Source: Rugamonas aquatica (GTDB taxonomy: Bacteria; Pseudomonadota; Gammaproteobacteria; Burkholderiales; Burkholderiaceae_D). Taken from it: a stretch of 64,000 nt of DNA. How positions within the stretch are numbered: the stretch's first letter is position 1; each line of letters starts with the position of its first letter. The position numbers were made by a program, and so were the translations under genes. The notes under the pieces were generated by a model, which had not been told where the DNA came from, made no database searches, and saw nothing but the letters and a program-made list of their open reading frames with translations. The stretch covers positions 806,001 to 870,000 of the forward strand of contig NZ_WHUG01000001.1 in assembly GCF_009380215.1 (NCBI RefSeq), in the 5' to 3' direction. Positions 8,782 to 20,613 of this stretch are shown piece after piece.

Positions 8782-9987
8782 TTAGTTCTTCAGCAGGCCG
8801 AGTTCATGGCCTGCCTGTTCGAATGCTTTGAGCACGGTTTCCAGCTGCGCCCGGGTGTGGGCCGCCGACAGCTGGACACGCACACGCGCCTGGCCCATCG
8901 GGACCACCGGGTAGAAGAAGCCGCTGAGCAGAACGCCCAGCTCATACATTCGTGCCGCGAATTTCTGCGCGACGGGCGCATCGAACAACATGACAGGAAC
9001 GACAGGGTGCGTACCCGGCTTGATGGTGAAGCCGATACGCTCAATCTCCTTGCGGAAGAAAGCGGTGTTTTCATGCAGGCGGTCGCGCAGTTCGGTCGAT
9101 TCCGACAGCTTTTGCAGCACCGCCAGCGAGGCGCCGGCGATCGACGGCGCCAGCGTGTTCGAGAACAGGTAAGGACGCGATTTCTGGCGCAGCATGTCGA
9201 TCACTTCCTTGCGCGCCGAGGTGAAGCCGCCCATCGCGCCGCCCAGGGCCTTGCCCAGGGTGCCGGTGATGATGTCGACGCGGCCCATGACGTTGTGGTG
9301 CTCATGCGTGCCGCGGCCGGTCGCGCCCATGAAGCCTGAGGCGTGGCATTCGTCGATCATCACCAGCGCGCCGTATTTGTCGGCCAGGTCGCAGATCTTG
9401 TCCAGTTGAGCGATGGTGCCGTCCATCGAGAACACGCCGTCGGTGACGATGACTTTATGACGCTTGCCGGCCGCGGCTTGCAGCTGTACTTCCAGGTCTG
9501 CCATATCGTTATGGGCATAGCGGAAGCGCGCGGCTTTGCACAGGCGGATGCCGTCGATGATCGACGCGTGGTTCAGCGCGTCCGAGATGATGGCGTCGTT
9601 TTCGTCGAACAGCGGCTCGAACACGCCGCCGTTGGCGTCGAAGGCGGCCGCGTACAGGATGGTGTCTTCGGTACCGAGGAACTTGGAAATCGCCTGCTCC
9701 AGCTGCTTGTGCACGGTCTGGGTGCCGCAGATGAATCGTACCGACGACAGGCCGTAGCCATACTTTTCGGTCGCATCGATGGACGCCTGCGCCACCCACT
9801 CCTGGCCGGACAGGCCCAGGTAGTTATTGGCGCACATATTGATCAGCATTCGACCATCCTCGCTCGTCACTTCCGCGCCCTGGCGCGAAGCCAGCACGCG
9901 CTCTGGCTTGTAGAGGCCCTGCTCGCGCAATTGGTCGAGGTTCTGCTGCAGGCCGCTGAAGAAGGTGGATTTTGCTGGAATGGTCAT
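8782..9987 (-). CDS. kbl: glycine C-acetyltransferase (2-amino-3-ketobutyrate CoA ligase)
   Basis: The 401-residue PLP enzyme of the alpha-oxoamine synthase family cleaves 2-amino-3-ketobutyrate with CoA to glycine and acetyl-CoA. Clear motifs are DECHASGFMG, the PLP-lysine segment GTLGKALGGAMGGF, and the early NNYLGL. The family N-terminus (MTIPAKSTFF) fixes the start at 9987; a frame extension to 10017 adds ten unsupported residues. It is the first gene of kbl-tdh-sdaA and is divergent from an XRE-cupin regulator. Confidence 0.95.
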   Translation of the reverse strand: MTIPAKSTFFSGLQQNLDQLREQGLYKPERVLASRQGAEVTSEDGRMLINMCANNYLGLSGQEWVAQASIDATEKYGYGLSSVRFICGTQTVHKQLEQAISKFLGTEDTILYAAAFDANGGVFEPLFDENDAIISDALNHASIIDGIRLCKAARFRYAHNDMADLEVQLQAAAGKRHKVIVTDGVFSMDGTIAQLDKICDLADKYGALVMIDECHASGFMGATGRGTHEHHNVMGRVDIITGTLGKALGGAMGGFTSARKEVIDMLRQKSRPYLFSNTLAPSIAGASLAVLQKLSESTELRDRLHENTAFFRKEIERIGFTIKPGTHPVVPVMLFDAPVAQKFAARMYELGVLLSGFFYPVVPMGQARVRVQLSAAHTRAQLETVLKAFEQAGHELGLLKN

Positions 9988-10050
9988 GATGGGTCCCTGT
10001 CTGTGGTACGATTTCACTGCGTTATACGAAATCCGTTATGTCGAACTCAA

Positions 10051-10066
10051 ATTCAATATATCGAAT
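10051..10066. promoter_or_regulatory. candidate operator dyad between kbl and the XRE-cupin regulator
   Basis: ATTCAATATATCGAAT is a 16-base palindrome with 7 of 8 base pairs matched. It lies in the AT-rich 160-base divergent intergenic region, 64 bases before kbl and 82 before the regulator. A site of this shape and place is what an autoregulating XRE-family dimer would bind. Identity of the binder is inference. Confidence 0.45.
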
Positions 10067-10147
10067 ATTACAGAACACCAGTGAACTGCGCAAGCCATCA
10101 ACGCGCAGCGATTCACTTGAAATTTAGCCCATCTGCCGAATAAAACA

Positions 10148-10723
10148 ATGAATACTCCCGTTTCGACGAATGCACCTCCAGAAGTCGGCGCCGCCCTACA
10201 GCGGCTGCGCCTGGCCCGTGGCCTGACACTGGAGGATTTGTCCCGCATCGCCGGCGTCTCCAAATCGATGCTGTCCCAGATCGAGCGGGAAAAGGCGAAT
10301 CCGACCATCGCCATCACCTGGCGGCTGGCCAACGCGCTGGGCGTGCAGATCGGCGAACTGCTGGCGACGGCGGAGCGGCAGACCGAGACTGTGCGCGTGA
10401 TCGAGGCGCACGAGATCCCAACCCTGCCCGGCCATCACGCCGGCTATGTGCTGCGCATTTTGGGTCCGCTGGAGCTGGCCAGCAAATATGAGTGGTATGA
10501 ACTGACGCTGGTGCCGGGTGGCGAACTGGCCTCGCAGGGCCATGATCCCGGCGCGCAGGAGCACCTGACGCTGCTGCACGGCTCGGTGGAGGTGGAGGTC
10601 GGCCCGGACAAGAAGAAGGTAAAGCTGGGCAGCACGGCGCGCTACCCGGGAGACCAGCAGCACATCATCCGCAACGTCGGCAAGACCGAGGCGAAGGCGC
10701 TGCTGGTGGTGATACACCGTTAA
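10148..10723 (+). CDS. XRE-family transcriptional regulator with C-terminal cupin domain
   Basis: The 191-residue protein has an N-terminal helix-turn-helix (about residues 17-71, including LTLEDLSRIAGVSKSMLSQIEREKANPT written here in part: SRIAGVSKSMLSQIEREK) and a C-terminal cupin fold (about 112-185, with HLTLLHGSVEVEVG and the late RNVGKTEAKALLVV). Such regulators sense small metabolites through the cupin. It is divergent from kbl-tdh-sdaA, so control of threonine/serine catabolism is the natural inference. It converges on the ammonium transporter with a 10-base gap. Confidence 0.88.
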   Translation: MNTPVSTNAPPEVGAALQRLRLARGLTLEDLSRIAGVSKSMLSQIEREKANPTIAITWRLANALGVQIGELLATAERQTETVRVIEAHEIPTLPGHHAGYVLRILGPLELASKYEWYELTLVPGGELASQGHDPGAQEHLTLLHGSVEVEVGPDKKKVKLGSTARYPGDQQHIIRNVGKTEAKALLVVIHR

Positions 10724-10733
10724 GCTTAACTAT

Positions 10734-11936
10734 TTACCAGTTCGATTCACGCTCCGGCGTGGAGCTGATGCGGTGAATCGACAGGTCTGCGCCCTGGAAC
10801 TCTTCTTCCGGATCCAGGCGCAGGCCCAGCGTGGCTTTCAACACGCCGTAGATGGCAAAGCCGCCCACCAGCGCAATCGCCACGCCCAGCACGGTGCCGC
10901 CCAACTGCGCGGCGAAGGACACACCGCCGATGCCGCCCAGCGCCTTCTGGCCGAAGATCCCCGCCGCGACGCCGCCCCAGGCGCCGCACAGGCCGTGCAG
11001 CGGCCACACGCCCAGCACGTCGTCGATCTTCCATTTATTTTGTGCCAAGGTGAACATCCAGACAAATACCGCGCCGGCGATGCAGCCGGTGGCCAGTGCG
11101 CCCAGCGGGTGCATCAGGTCCGAGCCGGCGCACACCGCCACCAGCCCGGCCAGCGGGCCGTTGTAGGCGAAGCCTGGATCGTTTTTACCCATCAGCAGCG
11201 CGACCAGCGTGCCGCCGACCATCGCCATCAGCGAGTTGACGGCGACCAGGCCGTTCATCTTGTCCAGCGCCTGCGCGCTCATCACGTTGAAGCCGAACCA
11301 GCCCACCGTCAAAATCCACGCGCCCAGCGCCAGGAAGGGAATCGACGACGGCGGATGGGCGGCGATGGCGCCGTTCTTCATGTAGCGTCCACGGCGCGCG
11401 CCGAGCAGCAGCACCGCCGGCAGCGCGATCCAGCCGCCCACCGCGTGCACCACCACCGAGCCGGCGAAGTCGTGGAACTCGGCGCCGAAGGCCGACGCCA
11501 GCCACTCCTGCACGCCGAAGCGGTGGTTCCAGACTATCCCTTCAAAGAATGGATAGACCAGCCCCACCAGCAGCGCGGTGGCGATCAATTGCGGATGGAA
11601 GCGGGCCCGCTCGGCGATGCCGCCCGAGATAATCGCCGGGATGGCGGCGGCAAAGGTCAGCAGGAAGAAGAATTTGACCAGCTCATAGCCGTTCTTGGCG
11701 GCCAGCACCTCGGCCGAGGAGAAGAAGTTGACGCCATAGGCAATGCTGTAGCCGACGAAGAAATACGCAATCGTCGACACGGCGAAATCCACCAGGATCT
11801 TGACCAGCGCGTTGACCTGGTTTTTCTTGCGCACCGTGCCCAATTCCAGAAATGCGAATCCGGCGTGCATGGCCAAAATCATGATGGCGCCGAGCAGTAT
11901 GAACAATGCATCGGCGCCGTCTTTGTATCCACCCAT
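10734..11936 (-). CDS. amt: ammonium transporter (Amt family)
   Basis: The 400-residue inner-membrane channel has about eleven hydrophobic helices and the twin-histidine signatures DFAGSVVVHAVGGW and HGLCGAWGGVAAGIFG. It lacks an obvious cleavable signal. The ATG at 11936 is preceded by GGGGAGA at a 7-base spacing; a TTG start further upstream is not supported. A near-consensus sigma-54 promoter at 11987-12002 implies NtrC-type nitrogen control. No glnK/glnB gene is adjacent, which is unusual because Amt and GlnK are frequently paired. Confidence 0.94.
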   Translation of the reverse strand: MGGYKDGADALFILLGAIMILAMHAGFAFLELGTVRKKNQVNALVKILVDFAVSTIAYFFVGYSIAYGVNFFSSAEVLAAKNGYELVKFFFLLTFAAAIPAIISGGIAERARFHPQLIATALLVGLVYPFFEGIVWNHRFGVQEWLASAFGAEFHDFAGSVVVHAVGGWIALPAVLLLGARRGRYMKNGAIAAHPPSSIPFLALGAWILTVGWFGFNVMSAQALDKMNGLVAVNSLMAMVGGTLVALLMGKNDPGFAYNGPLAGLVAVCAGSDLMHPLGALATGCIAGAVFVWMFTLAQNKWKIDDVLGVWPLHGLCGAWGGVAAGIFGQKALGGIGGVSFAAQLGGTVLGVAIALVGGFAIYGVLKATLGLRLDPEEEFQGADLSIHRISSTPERESNW

Positions 11937-11986
11937 CAAAATCTCTCCCCAAAATAATGCAAAAATTGACAACGAGTATCGATAAA

Positions 11987-12002
11987 AGCAATATTCGTTC
12001 CA
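11987..12002 (-). promoter_or_regulatory. sigma-54 (-24/-12) promoter of amt
   Basis: Read on the minus strand, TGGAACGAATATTGCT matches the sigma-54 consensus TGGCACG-N4-TTGCW at every defined position but one, with the GG and GC elements at the required spacing. Transcription would begin near 11976, giving a leader of about 40 bases before the amt ATG. Nitrogen control of an ammonium transporter fits this promoter class. Confidence 0.75.
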
Positions 12003-12065
12003 ATTTGGTGCAAATTTTAAGTGCTTGATTTCATGGTGTTTTTATTTTGTGCATGAATCTGCACC

Positions 12066-12113
12066 AAGGCTGGGCGCACCGAAATAAGGCGTCATTTTGG
12101 TGCGCCCGGCCTT
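12066..12113 (-). terminator. hairpin after the prolyl oligopeptidase/metalloprotease operon
   Basis: Arms 12066-12085 and 12094-12113 pair over about 20 bases, with only wobble-type mismatches, around an 8-base loop. The hairpin starts 5 bases beyond the metalloprotease stop codon. There is no immediate T-run after the stem on the minus strand, so it may be a weak or Rho-assisted terminator. It also lies upstream of the amt promoter. Confidence 0.6.
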
Positions 12114-12118
12114 GCGGA

Positions 12119-14631
12119 TCAGATCGGAGCGCCCGGCGGGATGGCAGGCATGGCGCGCAGTTTGACGCTGCGCGGATCGCTCAGGTAGGCCGTTATCAGC
12201 TCGGCGGCCTGCTTGCGGCTGTCGGCGGTGACGCCTTTGCCGGGATTCTTTTGCAGCCATTGCGCCAGCTCGCGCGCGGATTGGCGCACTTCCGCCGCCA
12301 CCTGCGGATGCAGCCTGCCGCCGTCGAGCAGGTTGAGCGTGGCGTCGACCACTACCCAGTTGGAGGCCAGCTGCACCGCTTCGCCGCCTGCGACCGAGGC
12401 AGGCACCGCTTCGCGCTTCCACGTCTTTTGCAGCAGCAGTCCTAGCACCTCCTGCACGCCCGGCTGCTGCGCGTCGCGCGCGTGCTGCCATGCGACACGG
12501 TTGATGCGGGCTGGGTCGAGCAGGAAGCCGGCCGTTTGCGCCGCCCCCGCCTCGGCGATCGAGAAGGCGTCGAACACCGAATCCATGCGGGTGGCGAAGT
12601 ACTCACGGCTGCGTTCATGGCCCATGGCTGGTGGCGTCAGGATATCGAGCACGCCGGCCGGCAGCGCCAGGTACTCGGCGCGCAGGCTGTCCACCAGACG
12701 ACTCAAGGCCTGGCGCTGCACCGCCGCCGGCGTGGCCTTGACGCCTGCCTTGGCGATGCCGGCTTTGACGTCGCCGCTGCTGGTGTAGTCGAAATCGCCG
12801 CCGCCGATCAAGCGCGCAACGGCCTCGCCCTGATAGCGTTGCAGCAGATAGACTGGCACCAGCCGCGCTTCCAGCTCACCGATCTGGCGCGCATCCGGCA
12901 GCACATCGACCGAGAAGGTTTGCAGCGCCCGCTGGCGCACTGCGCCCAGCTGGTCCCAGGTCTTGATCGAGTCCGGGCCGAAGTCCCACAGCAGGCCGTC
13001 GGGATGGCTGGAGCTGGGCGAGCGGTCATCCTGGTCGCTGGAGTACAGCATGCCGGCCGCGCGCGCATCGGCGCGCAGCCTGGCCAACGCCGCCTGTTCC
13101 TGCGCGCCGCCGCCGAAGTCGCCGTAGATGTACTTGACGATGTAGTCGTCCCACGGCCCGACGCCGACACCGTAGGCATCGGCGATATCGACGTTGCCCT
13201 TGGCGTCCAGCTTGAGGATGGGGTGCGGGTAATCCATCACCGAGCCATTGCCCATGCGGCTGGCGGCGAAGTTGTGGGCGAAGCCGAGTGTATGCCCGAC
13301 TTCGTGCGCGGCCAGTTGGCGCAAGCGCGCCAGGGCCATCGCCTCGGCCAGCTTCTGCTTGTCGGCCGGGGCGTTCTTGCCGTACGGCGCAAGCAGGCTT
13401 TCAGCGATCAGGATGTCCTGGCGCACGCGCTGCGAACCCAGCGTGACGGCGCCACGGATGATTTGCCCGGTGCGCGGATCGGTCAGCGCGTTCCCGTAGG
13501 ACCAACCGCGCGTGGCGCGGTGTACCCAGTGGATCACGTTGTAGCGGATGTCCATCGCGTCCACGCCTTCAGGCAGCAGCTCGACGCGGTAGGCGTCCTT
13601 GAAGCCGGCCTTTTCGAAGGCGCTGGCCCACCACGAAGCACCCGCGATCAAGGCCGAGCGTACCGGTTCCGGCGCGCCGCGATCGACGTAGTAGACGATG
13701 GGTTTCTTGACGGTGCTGACCGCCGCCGACGGATCGGTCTTTTCAAGGCGATGCCGCACCTGCCAGTGCACGTCGATGCTGCTGGCGAGCGGGGTGGCGA
13801 AGTCGTAGTAGTTGACGTCGAAGCCGCCGGAATACGGATGGTAGCTGCGCGGCAGCCAGCCGCCCGCCTGCGCGCCGACAGCGGGCAGGCGCACCATGCT
13901 GATATGCTGGCGCAGCGACAGGCTGCTGGCGTCTGCGGCCACCTGGCGCACGTAGTCGGCTTGTCCGGGGCCTGCAAAGGTCAGCAGCGCTTCCAGTTCA
14001 ACGTTGTCGGGGAAGGCCTTGGCCTGTTCAGCCAGCACGGCGCTGCGCGCCGCATCGACCTGATATCCGCCCTGCTTGGCGGCGGCCAGTCGCGCGGCGA
14101 TGCCATGGCGGTCGGCCAGCAGGAAGCTGGAGAAATCGACCAGATGGCGCTCGCCCTCGCTGGCGACGATCTCGCCAGACCACAGCACGCCGCTGGCGAA
14201 CGATTCGGTGACGGCGGCGCGTTCGTCCTTGTCCGCCGACGCGGCGATGAAGCTGGTGTTCTCCTGCACCAGGAACAGGCGGGCGCCGTGTTTTTCAAAA
14301 TGCACCATGCGCATCTCGCCCGGCTGGCCGCGATCGAGACCAACGTCGTTCGAGCCCAGCGCATAGGGCAAGGAGCTTAGCAGCAGAAAGGGCTGGTCCA
14401 GCGACGACACGGAGAGCAGCACCCTGCCCTTGTCCGTGTCGCGCCAGACGTCGATGAAGCCCGGCTGCGATTGCAGGCCGCGCGTGGCATCGGCGATCTT
14501 CTTCGCCGATGCCGGCGCAGACGCCGGCACGGCGGCCGCACTGTCGGCGGCGATTGCCAGCCCCGGCGCCGCTGGCGCCACGCCCAGCATCAGGATGGCG
14601 AGCAGCAGCGGCCCGGTGGCCGGCGCGGGCC

Positions 14632-14635
<4 letters not shown>
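12119..14635 (-). CDS. secreted zinc metalloprotease, DUF5117/DUF4953/DUF5118 type
   Basis: The 838-residue protein has a signal peptide (MRPAPATGPLLLAILMLGV onward, cleaved near residue 30). It carries HEVGHTLGFAH at residues 444-454, the HExxHxxGxxH zinc site, in the context expected for the large DUF5117/DUF4953 metalloproteases. The substrate is unknown; periplasmic or extracellular peptide degradation is likely. Its ATG overlaps the stop codon of the prolyl oligopeptidase gene by four bases (ATGA), so the two peptidases are translationally coupled and probably work together on peptides. Confidence 0.9.
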
Positions 14636-16803
<2,168 letters not shown>

Positions 16804-16960
16804 GCGAAAGTCCGTAAGATCGAAGAATATTCGGAAGCGGCGAACCGCGTTGCGGCGCCGCCAAGGCTCAACGGCTACCGCTGCTACAACGGCTGCCGCT
16901 GATAATCATAGCTTGCTTTGTGACAAATAAGCAATGATAGGAAAGCGTTATCGGCGTGTT

Positions 16961-18043
16961 TTATTCGGCGCGCAGCAGGGTGTCGGTGCTGACGACGCGC
17001 ACGTCGTGCATCTGGTTCAGATAGGATTCCAGATAGCCTTTGTGCGAGGCGCCGACGATGACCAGGGTGCGGCTGCCGGGCCGCAAGGACACCGCCTCGC
17101 GGATATTGGACGCCATCCGCAGATTGCGCGTTTCCCAGTAGCCGACGTAGCTGCGGCCGAAATGCTGGGGCGACGGCTCTTCCAGCGCCGCGCCGAAGTC
17201 GGCGCGGAAGACCCGCTCTGCGGCGCTGCCGGCGTTATATGCGCGGTACATCGCCAGCACGCCGGCCGGTGTCGCCAGGCCGCCGCGCAAGGTCTCGTCG
17301 TCGCGTTTGCGGGCTGCCGAAAACGGGTTATTCCACGCTTTCATGATCGCCTCGCCATAGCCCTTTTCATCGGCGACATCGAAGTCGGACGTGTGGTCAT
17401 CCATCGGGTACACGCGCTCATGCCCGCAACGGGCGGCCAGTTGCGCGGCAATCAGATAATCTTCATTGCGCTTTTCCCGCAGGCCGTTGAGGATCTCCAC
17501 CAGTTGGTCATTCAGGCCGTCGCCGGCGTGCCGTTCGTCGGCCGGTAGGCGCAGCCATTGCACCGTTGCGGACGCGGGTTCGCCGGCCGCCAGGAACAAC
17601 GACGCCAGCTTGCGGCGCTGGCCTGCCGATGGCGCCGACGGCCATGCGGCCAGCAGGCGATCCACTTGCGCGGTGGCGCCGGGTACATCGAGGCCGGTGG
17701 CGATGGCGGCCGGCGCCGGATCCCAACAATAGCTCTTGACCGTATCGGCGTAGCGCTCGCGGTAGCCGCGCAGGAAGGCGCACTGCGGCCCGGATAGCGC
17801 TTCGATGGCGATGGCCTTGGGCTGCCAGCTCGCGAGGCGGTCCATCAGCAAACTCAGATTGGCGGGATCGAAGGTCTTCGGCAGTTGCGACAGGTGGGCC
17901 GTGCCGAGCACCAGCAACTCGTTCGCAGGCCCGCGCTGCAGCTTGAAGGCGCCCGGGTTGAATTCCGCGCCAGGCGCCTCGGCGGCGCAAACGTGGCCGT
18001 GAACCACGGCAGTAATCGTGATGGCTGCGAGCAGTCGCTGCAT
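16961..18043 (-). CDS. DUF5694 exported protein
   Basis: The 360-residue protein starts with a signal peptide (MQRLLAAITITAVVHGHVCA) and shows the segments LLVLGTAHLSQLP and TLVIVGASHKGYLESYL at its two ends, a pattern shared by DUF5694 proteins and distantly by the TraB/GumN-like fold. A CCAGGAG site 6 bases before the ATG at 18043 selects this start over one 27 bases upstream. Role unknown. It is a single gene between the peptidase operon and a c-di-GMP gene, all on the minus strand. Confidence 0.78.
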   Translation of the reverse strand: MQRLLAAITITAVVHGHVCAAEAPGAEFNPGAFKLQRGPANELLVLGTAHLSQLPKTFDPANLSLLMDRLASWQPKAIAIEALSGPQCAFLRGYRERYADTVKSYCWDPAPAAIATGLDVPGATAQVDRLLAAWPSAPSAGQRRKLASLFLAAGEPASATVQWLRLPADERHAGDGLNDQLVEILNGLREKRNEDYLIAAQLAARCGHERVYPMDDHTSDFDVADEKGYGEAIMKAWNNPFSAARKRDDETLRGGLATPAGVLAMYRAYNAGSAAERVFRADFGAALEEPSPQHFGRSYVGYWETRNLRMASNIREAVSLRPGSRTLVIVGASHKGYLESYLNQMHDVRVVSTDTLLRAE

Positions 18044-18181
18044 GGAGACTCCTGGAATAAATGGAATCACGCGAGCATAAACAGGCTGCCGGACGATGTG
18101 GTCCGCGATGCGATGTACTGCAGATTCAGCGTATCAAAATGCAGATTTCCCGGATTGGACGCGATGCCGCGCCCCAGGGAT

Positions 18182-20599
18182 TCAGCTGTCGATTTCGATT
18201 TCGCGGCGCTCCGGCACGGAGACGGCGATCGGCGCCCGCCACTTCTCCAGCCAGGCGATCAACTGGTCGCCGGGGATGGGACGGCTCATGAAGTAGCCCT
18301 GGCCCTGGTCGCAGCCCAGCTCCGCCAGCAGCCGCCATACGGCTTCGCTCTCGATGCCCTCCGCCACCACGCGCAGGCCCATGTTGTGGCCAAGGTCGAT
18401 CGTCGAGCGGACGATCTTGGTGTCGCCGACATCGTTCTCCATGTTCAGCACGAAGGACTTGTCGATCTTGAGTTCATTCACCGGCAGCCGTTTCAGGTAG
18501 GCCAGCGACGAGTAGCCGGTGCCGAAATCGTCGATCGACAAATCGACGCCCATCGCGCTCAGACGCTCCAGCGTGTGCTGGGCGCGCACCGGATCGTCCA
18601 TGATCGCGCTCTCGGTGATCTCCAGGCAGAACGAGCTTGGCGCCAGCTTGTGGCGGGCCAGCGTCTCGGCAAACTTGGCCGGCAAGTCCTGATCCAGCAG
18701 GTCGCGCGTGGACAGGTTGACCGACACCTTCAACGGATAACCCTTGGCCGCCAGTTCGTGGCACAGCTCCGCCGACTTCTCCATCACCCAGCGCGTCAGG
18801 ACGCGGATAAAGCCGGTCTGCTCGGCGAACGGTATGAACTCGTCGGGGAACACATTGCCCCGCTCCGGGTGCACCCAGCGCACCAGCGACTCCATGCCCA
18901 CCACCTTGCCGGTATCGAGCATGATCTTCGGCTGCACGTGCAGGCGGAACTCGTTGCGCTCGATGGCGTTGCGCAGCTCCGTCAGCAGCGACAGGCTCTT
19001 CTCGCTGGATTTGTCCATGGCCGCGTCGTAGACCACGGCGCCGTCGTTGCGCTGCTTGGCCGCGTACATCGCCACCTCGGCCATGCTCAGCAAGGCCTCG
19101 CCGTGGTTGCCGTGTTCGGGATAGCCAGCGATGCCCAGGCCGGCGCCGATGTCGACCATCTGGTCTTCCAGCGACAGCGGCGTCTCCAGCGCCTGCAGGA
19201 TCTCGGCCGCCATGCGCTGTGCGGAATCGAGGTCGGAGTCCGGCAGCAGCACGGCGAATTCGTCGCCGCCCAGCCGCGCCACCTGCGCCGACGATTGGCG
19301 GCGGTTGGCCAGCAGCAGCTGCAAGCGCCCCGCCACCTGGCGCAGCAAGGCGTCGCCGAAGCTGTGGCCCATGACGTCGTTGACGTGCTTGAAGCGGTCC
19401 AGGTCCATCATCAGCACGAACACGGATTCCTCGCGCTTGGCCGCTTCGGCCAGGGCGTCGTCCAGCAGCAGCACGAACTGCGCGCGGTTCGGCAGATTGG
19501 TCAGCGTGTCCCAGTACGCCAGACGGCGGATTTCCTGTTCGCGTTTGGCGATCCCTTCGCGCATGGCGTCGAAGGCGTGCGCCAGTGCGCCAATTTCGTC
19601 TTCGCGGCTGGTGTCGATCTGGCCTTTGTAGTCGCCCTGCTCCAGGCGCTTGGCGGTGTCGGCCAGTTGGCTGATCGGCTGCGCGATGCGCTTGGCCGTG
19701 AACACGATGGCCAGCGCCGACAGGAAGATACCGCCCAGCGTCAGGCCGATCAGCCAGCGTTCCAGGCGGCTGTACTCGGCGGTCGCCTCGTCGATGGAGC
19801 GCGCCAGCAGCACGTTGGCGGTCTGGTCGCCGTACTGGCCGATGGCCAGCAGGCGCGCGCTGTACTTCCCGGATTCCAGCATCAGGTCGAACGGGCCGGC
19901 CGGCACGGCGGGCATGGCTTGCAGCTGGTTGATGACGAATTGCGCGGTCAGGCCGCCGAAGGTCGAGCCGACGGACAGCCATTGGCCTTGCGGATCGCGG
20001 GTCAGCACCGTGGTGTCGAGCGAGCTGATCTCGCGCATGTCGGTCGCCAGTTGGCGGTCGATCGGGAAAGTCATGACGATCCAGCCGATGGTGATCGGCG
20101 CCTTGATCGGCATGACGACGATCTGGTAAGGCCGATGATCGACGATGGCGATGCCGTTGGCGCCGTCCGACGCTTCGGCGGCATCCAGCATGCTGATGAC
20201 TTGTTTTTCCAGCGCGGCAGCCTGGCTGTTGTTGGTCGATACGCTGACCTTGCGTTCGGAGCTGATGAGCATCGTCAGCGCGGCCTTGATGCGGCGGCCG
20301 CTGTTGACCAGCGCCGATTCGATGGTGGCGCGGTCGCTCTCGTCGTTGTTGCCGATGGCGGCGACGAAGGCGGTGTCGCGCGCCAGCAGGCGCGCACCGA
20401 AGCGCAGGCTTTGGGCGTTCTGGTCCAGCAGGCGGCGGAATACCTTGGAGCCGTTGTTGAGCTCGCTGCTGATGGCGAGCCGCGCATTGTTGTCGATGCC
20501 GCGCTGGATCACCAGCAGGCCGATCAACTGCACAGCCACGACCAACACCAGGAACAGTGTGACGATCCGGCTTTCCAGGCTACGGAAGCGCATACGCAT
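18182..20599 (-). CDS. membrane GGDEF-EAL c-di-GMP enzyme with periplasmic sensor and HAMP
   Basis: The 805-residue protein has membrane segments near residues 10-30 and 285-305 flanking a large Cache-like periplasmic domain, then HAMP (about 305-355), GGDEF (about 370-530) and EAL (about 545-795). The cyclase motif GGDEF is intact, but the RxxD inhibitory site five residues before it is absent (RQSS instead). The EAL domain has ESLVR in the first position and intact LTIT-like ITESAI, IDDFGTGYSSL, LKIDKSF, AEGIES and GQGYFMSRP elements, so phosphodiesterase activity is plausible. It follows the cupredoxin-like gene by 14 bases and is probably co-transcribed with it. Confidence 0.93.
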   Translation of the reverse strand: MRMRFRSLESRIVTLFLVLVVAVQLIGLLVIQRGIDNNARLAISSELNNGSKVFRRLLDQNAQSLRFGARLLARDTAFVAAIGNNDESDRATIESALVNSGRRIKAALTMLISSERKVSVSTNNSQAAALEKQVISMLDAAEASDGANGIAIVDHRPYQIVVMPIKAPITIGWIVMTFPIDRQLATDMREISSLDTTVLTRDPQGQWLSVGSTFGGLTAQFVINQLQAMPAVPAGPFDLMLESGKYSARLLAIGQYGDQTANVLLARSIDEATAEYSRLERWLIGLTLGGIFLSALAIVFTAKRIAQPISQLADTAKRLEQGDYKGQIDTSREDEIGALAHAFDAMREGIAKREQEIRRLAYWDTLTNLPNRAQFVLLLDDALAEAAKREESVFVLMMDLDRFKHVNDVMGHSFGDALLRQVAGRLQLLLANRRQSSAQVARLGGDEFAVLLPDSDLDSAQRMAAEILQALETPLSLEDQMVDIGAGLGIAGYPEHGNHGEALLSMAEVAMYAAKQRNDGAVVYDAAMDKSSEKSLSLLTELRNAIERNEFRLHVQPKIMLDTGKVVGMESLVRWVHPERGNVFPDEFIPFAEQTGFIRVLTRWVMEKSAELCHELAAKGYPLKVSVNLSTRDLLDQDLPAKFAETLARHKLAPSSFCLEITESAIMDDPVRAQHTLERLSAMGVDLSIDDFGTGYSSLAYLKRLPVNELKIDKSFVLNMENDVGDTKIVRSTIDLGHNMGLRVVAEGIESEAVWRLLAELGCDQGQGYFMSRPIPGDQLIAWLEKWRAPIAVSVPERREIEIDS

Positions 20600-20613
20600 G
20601 CTCGGACTATCCC

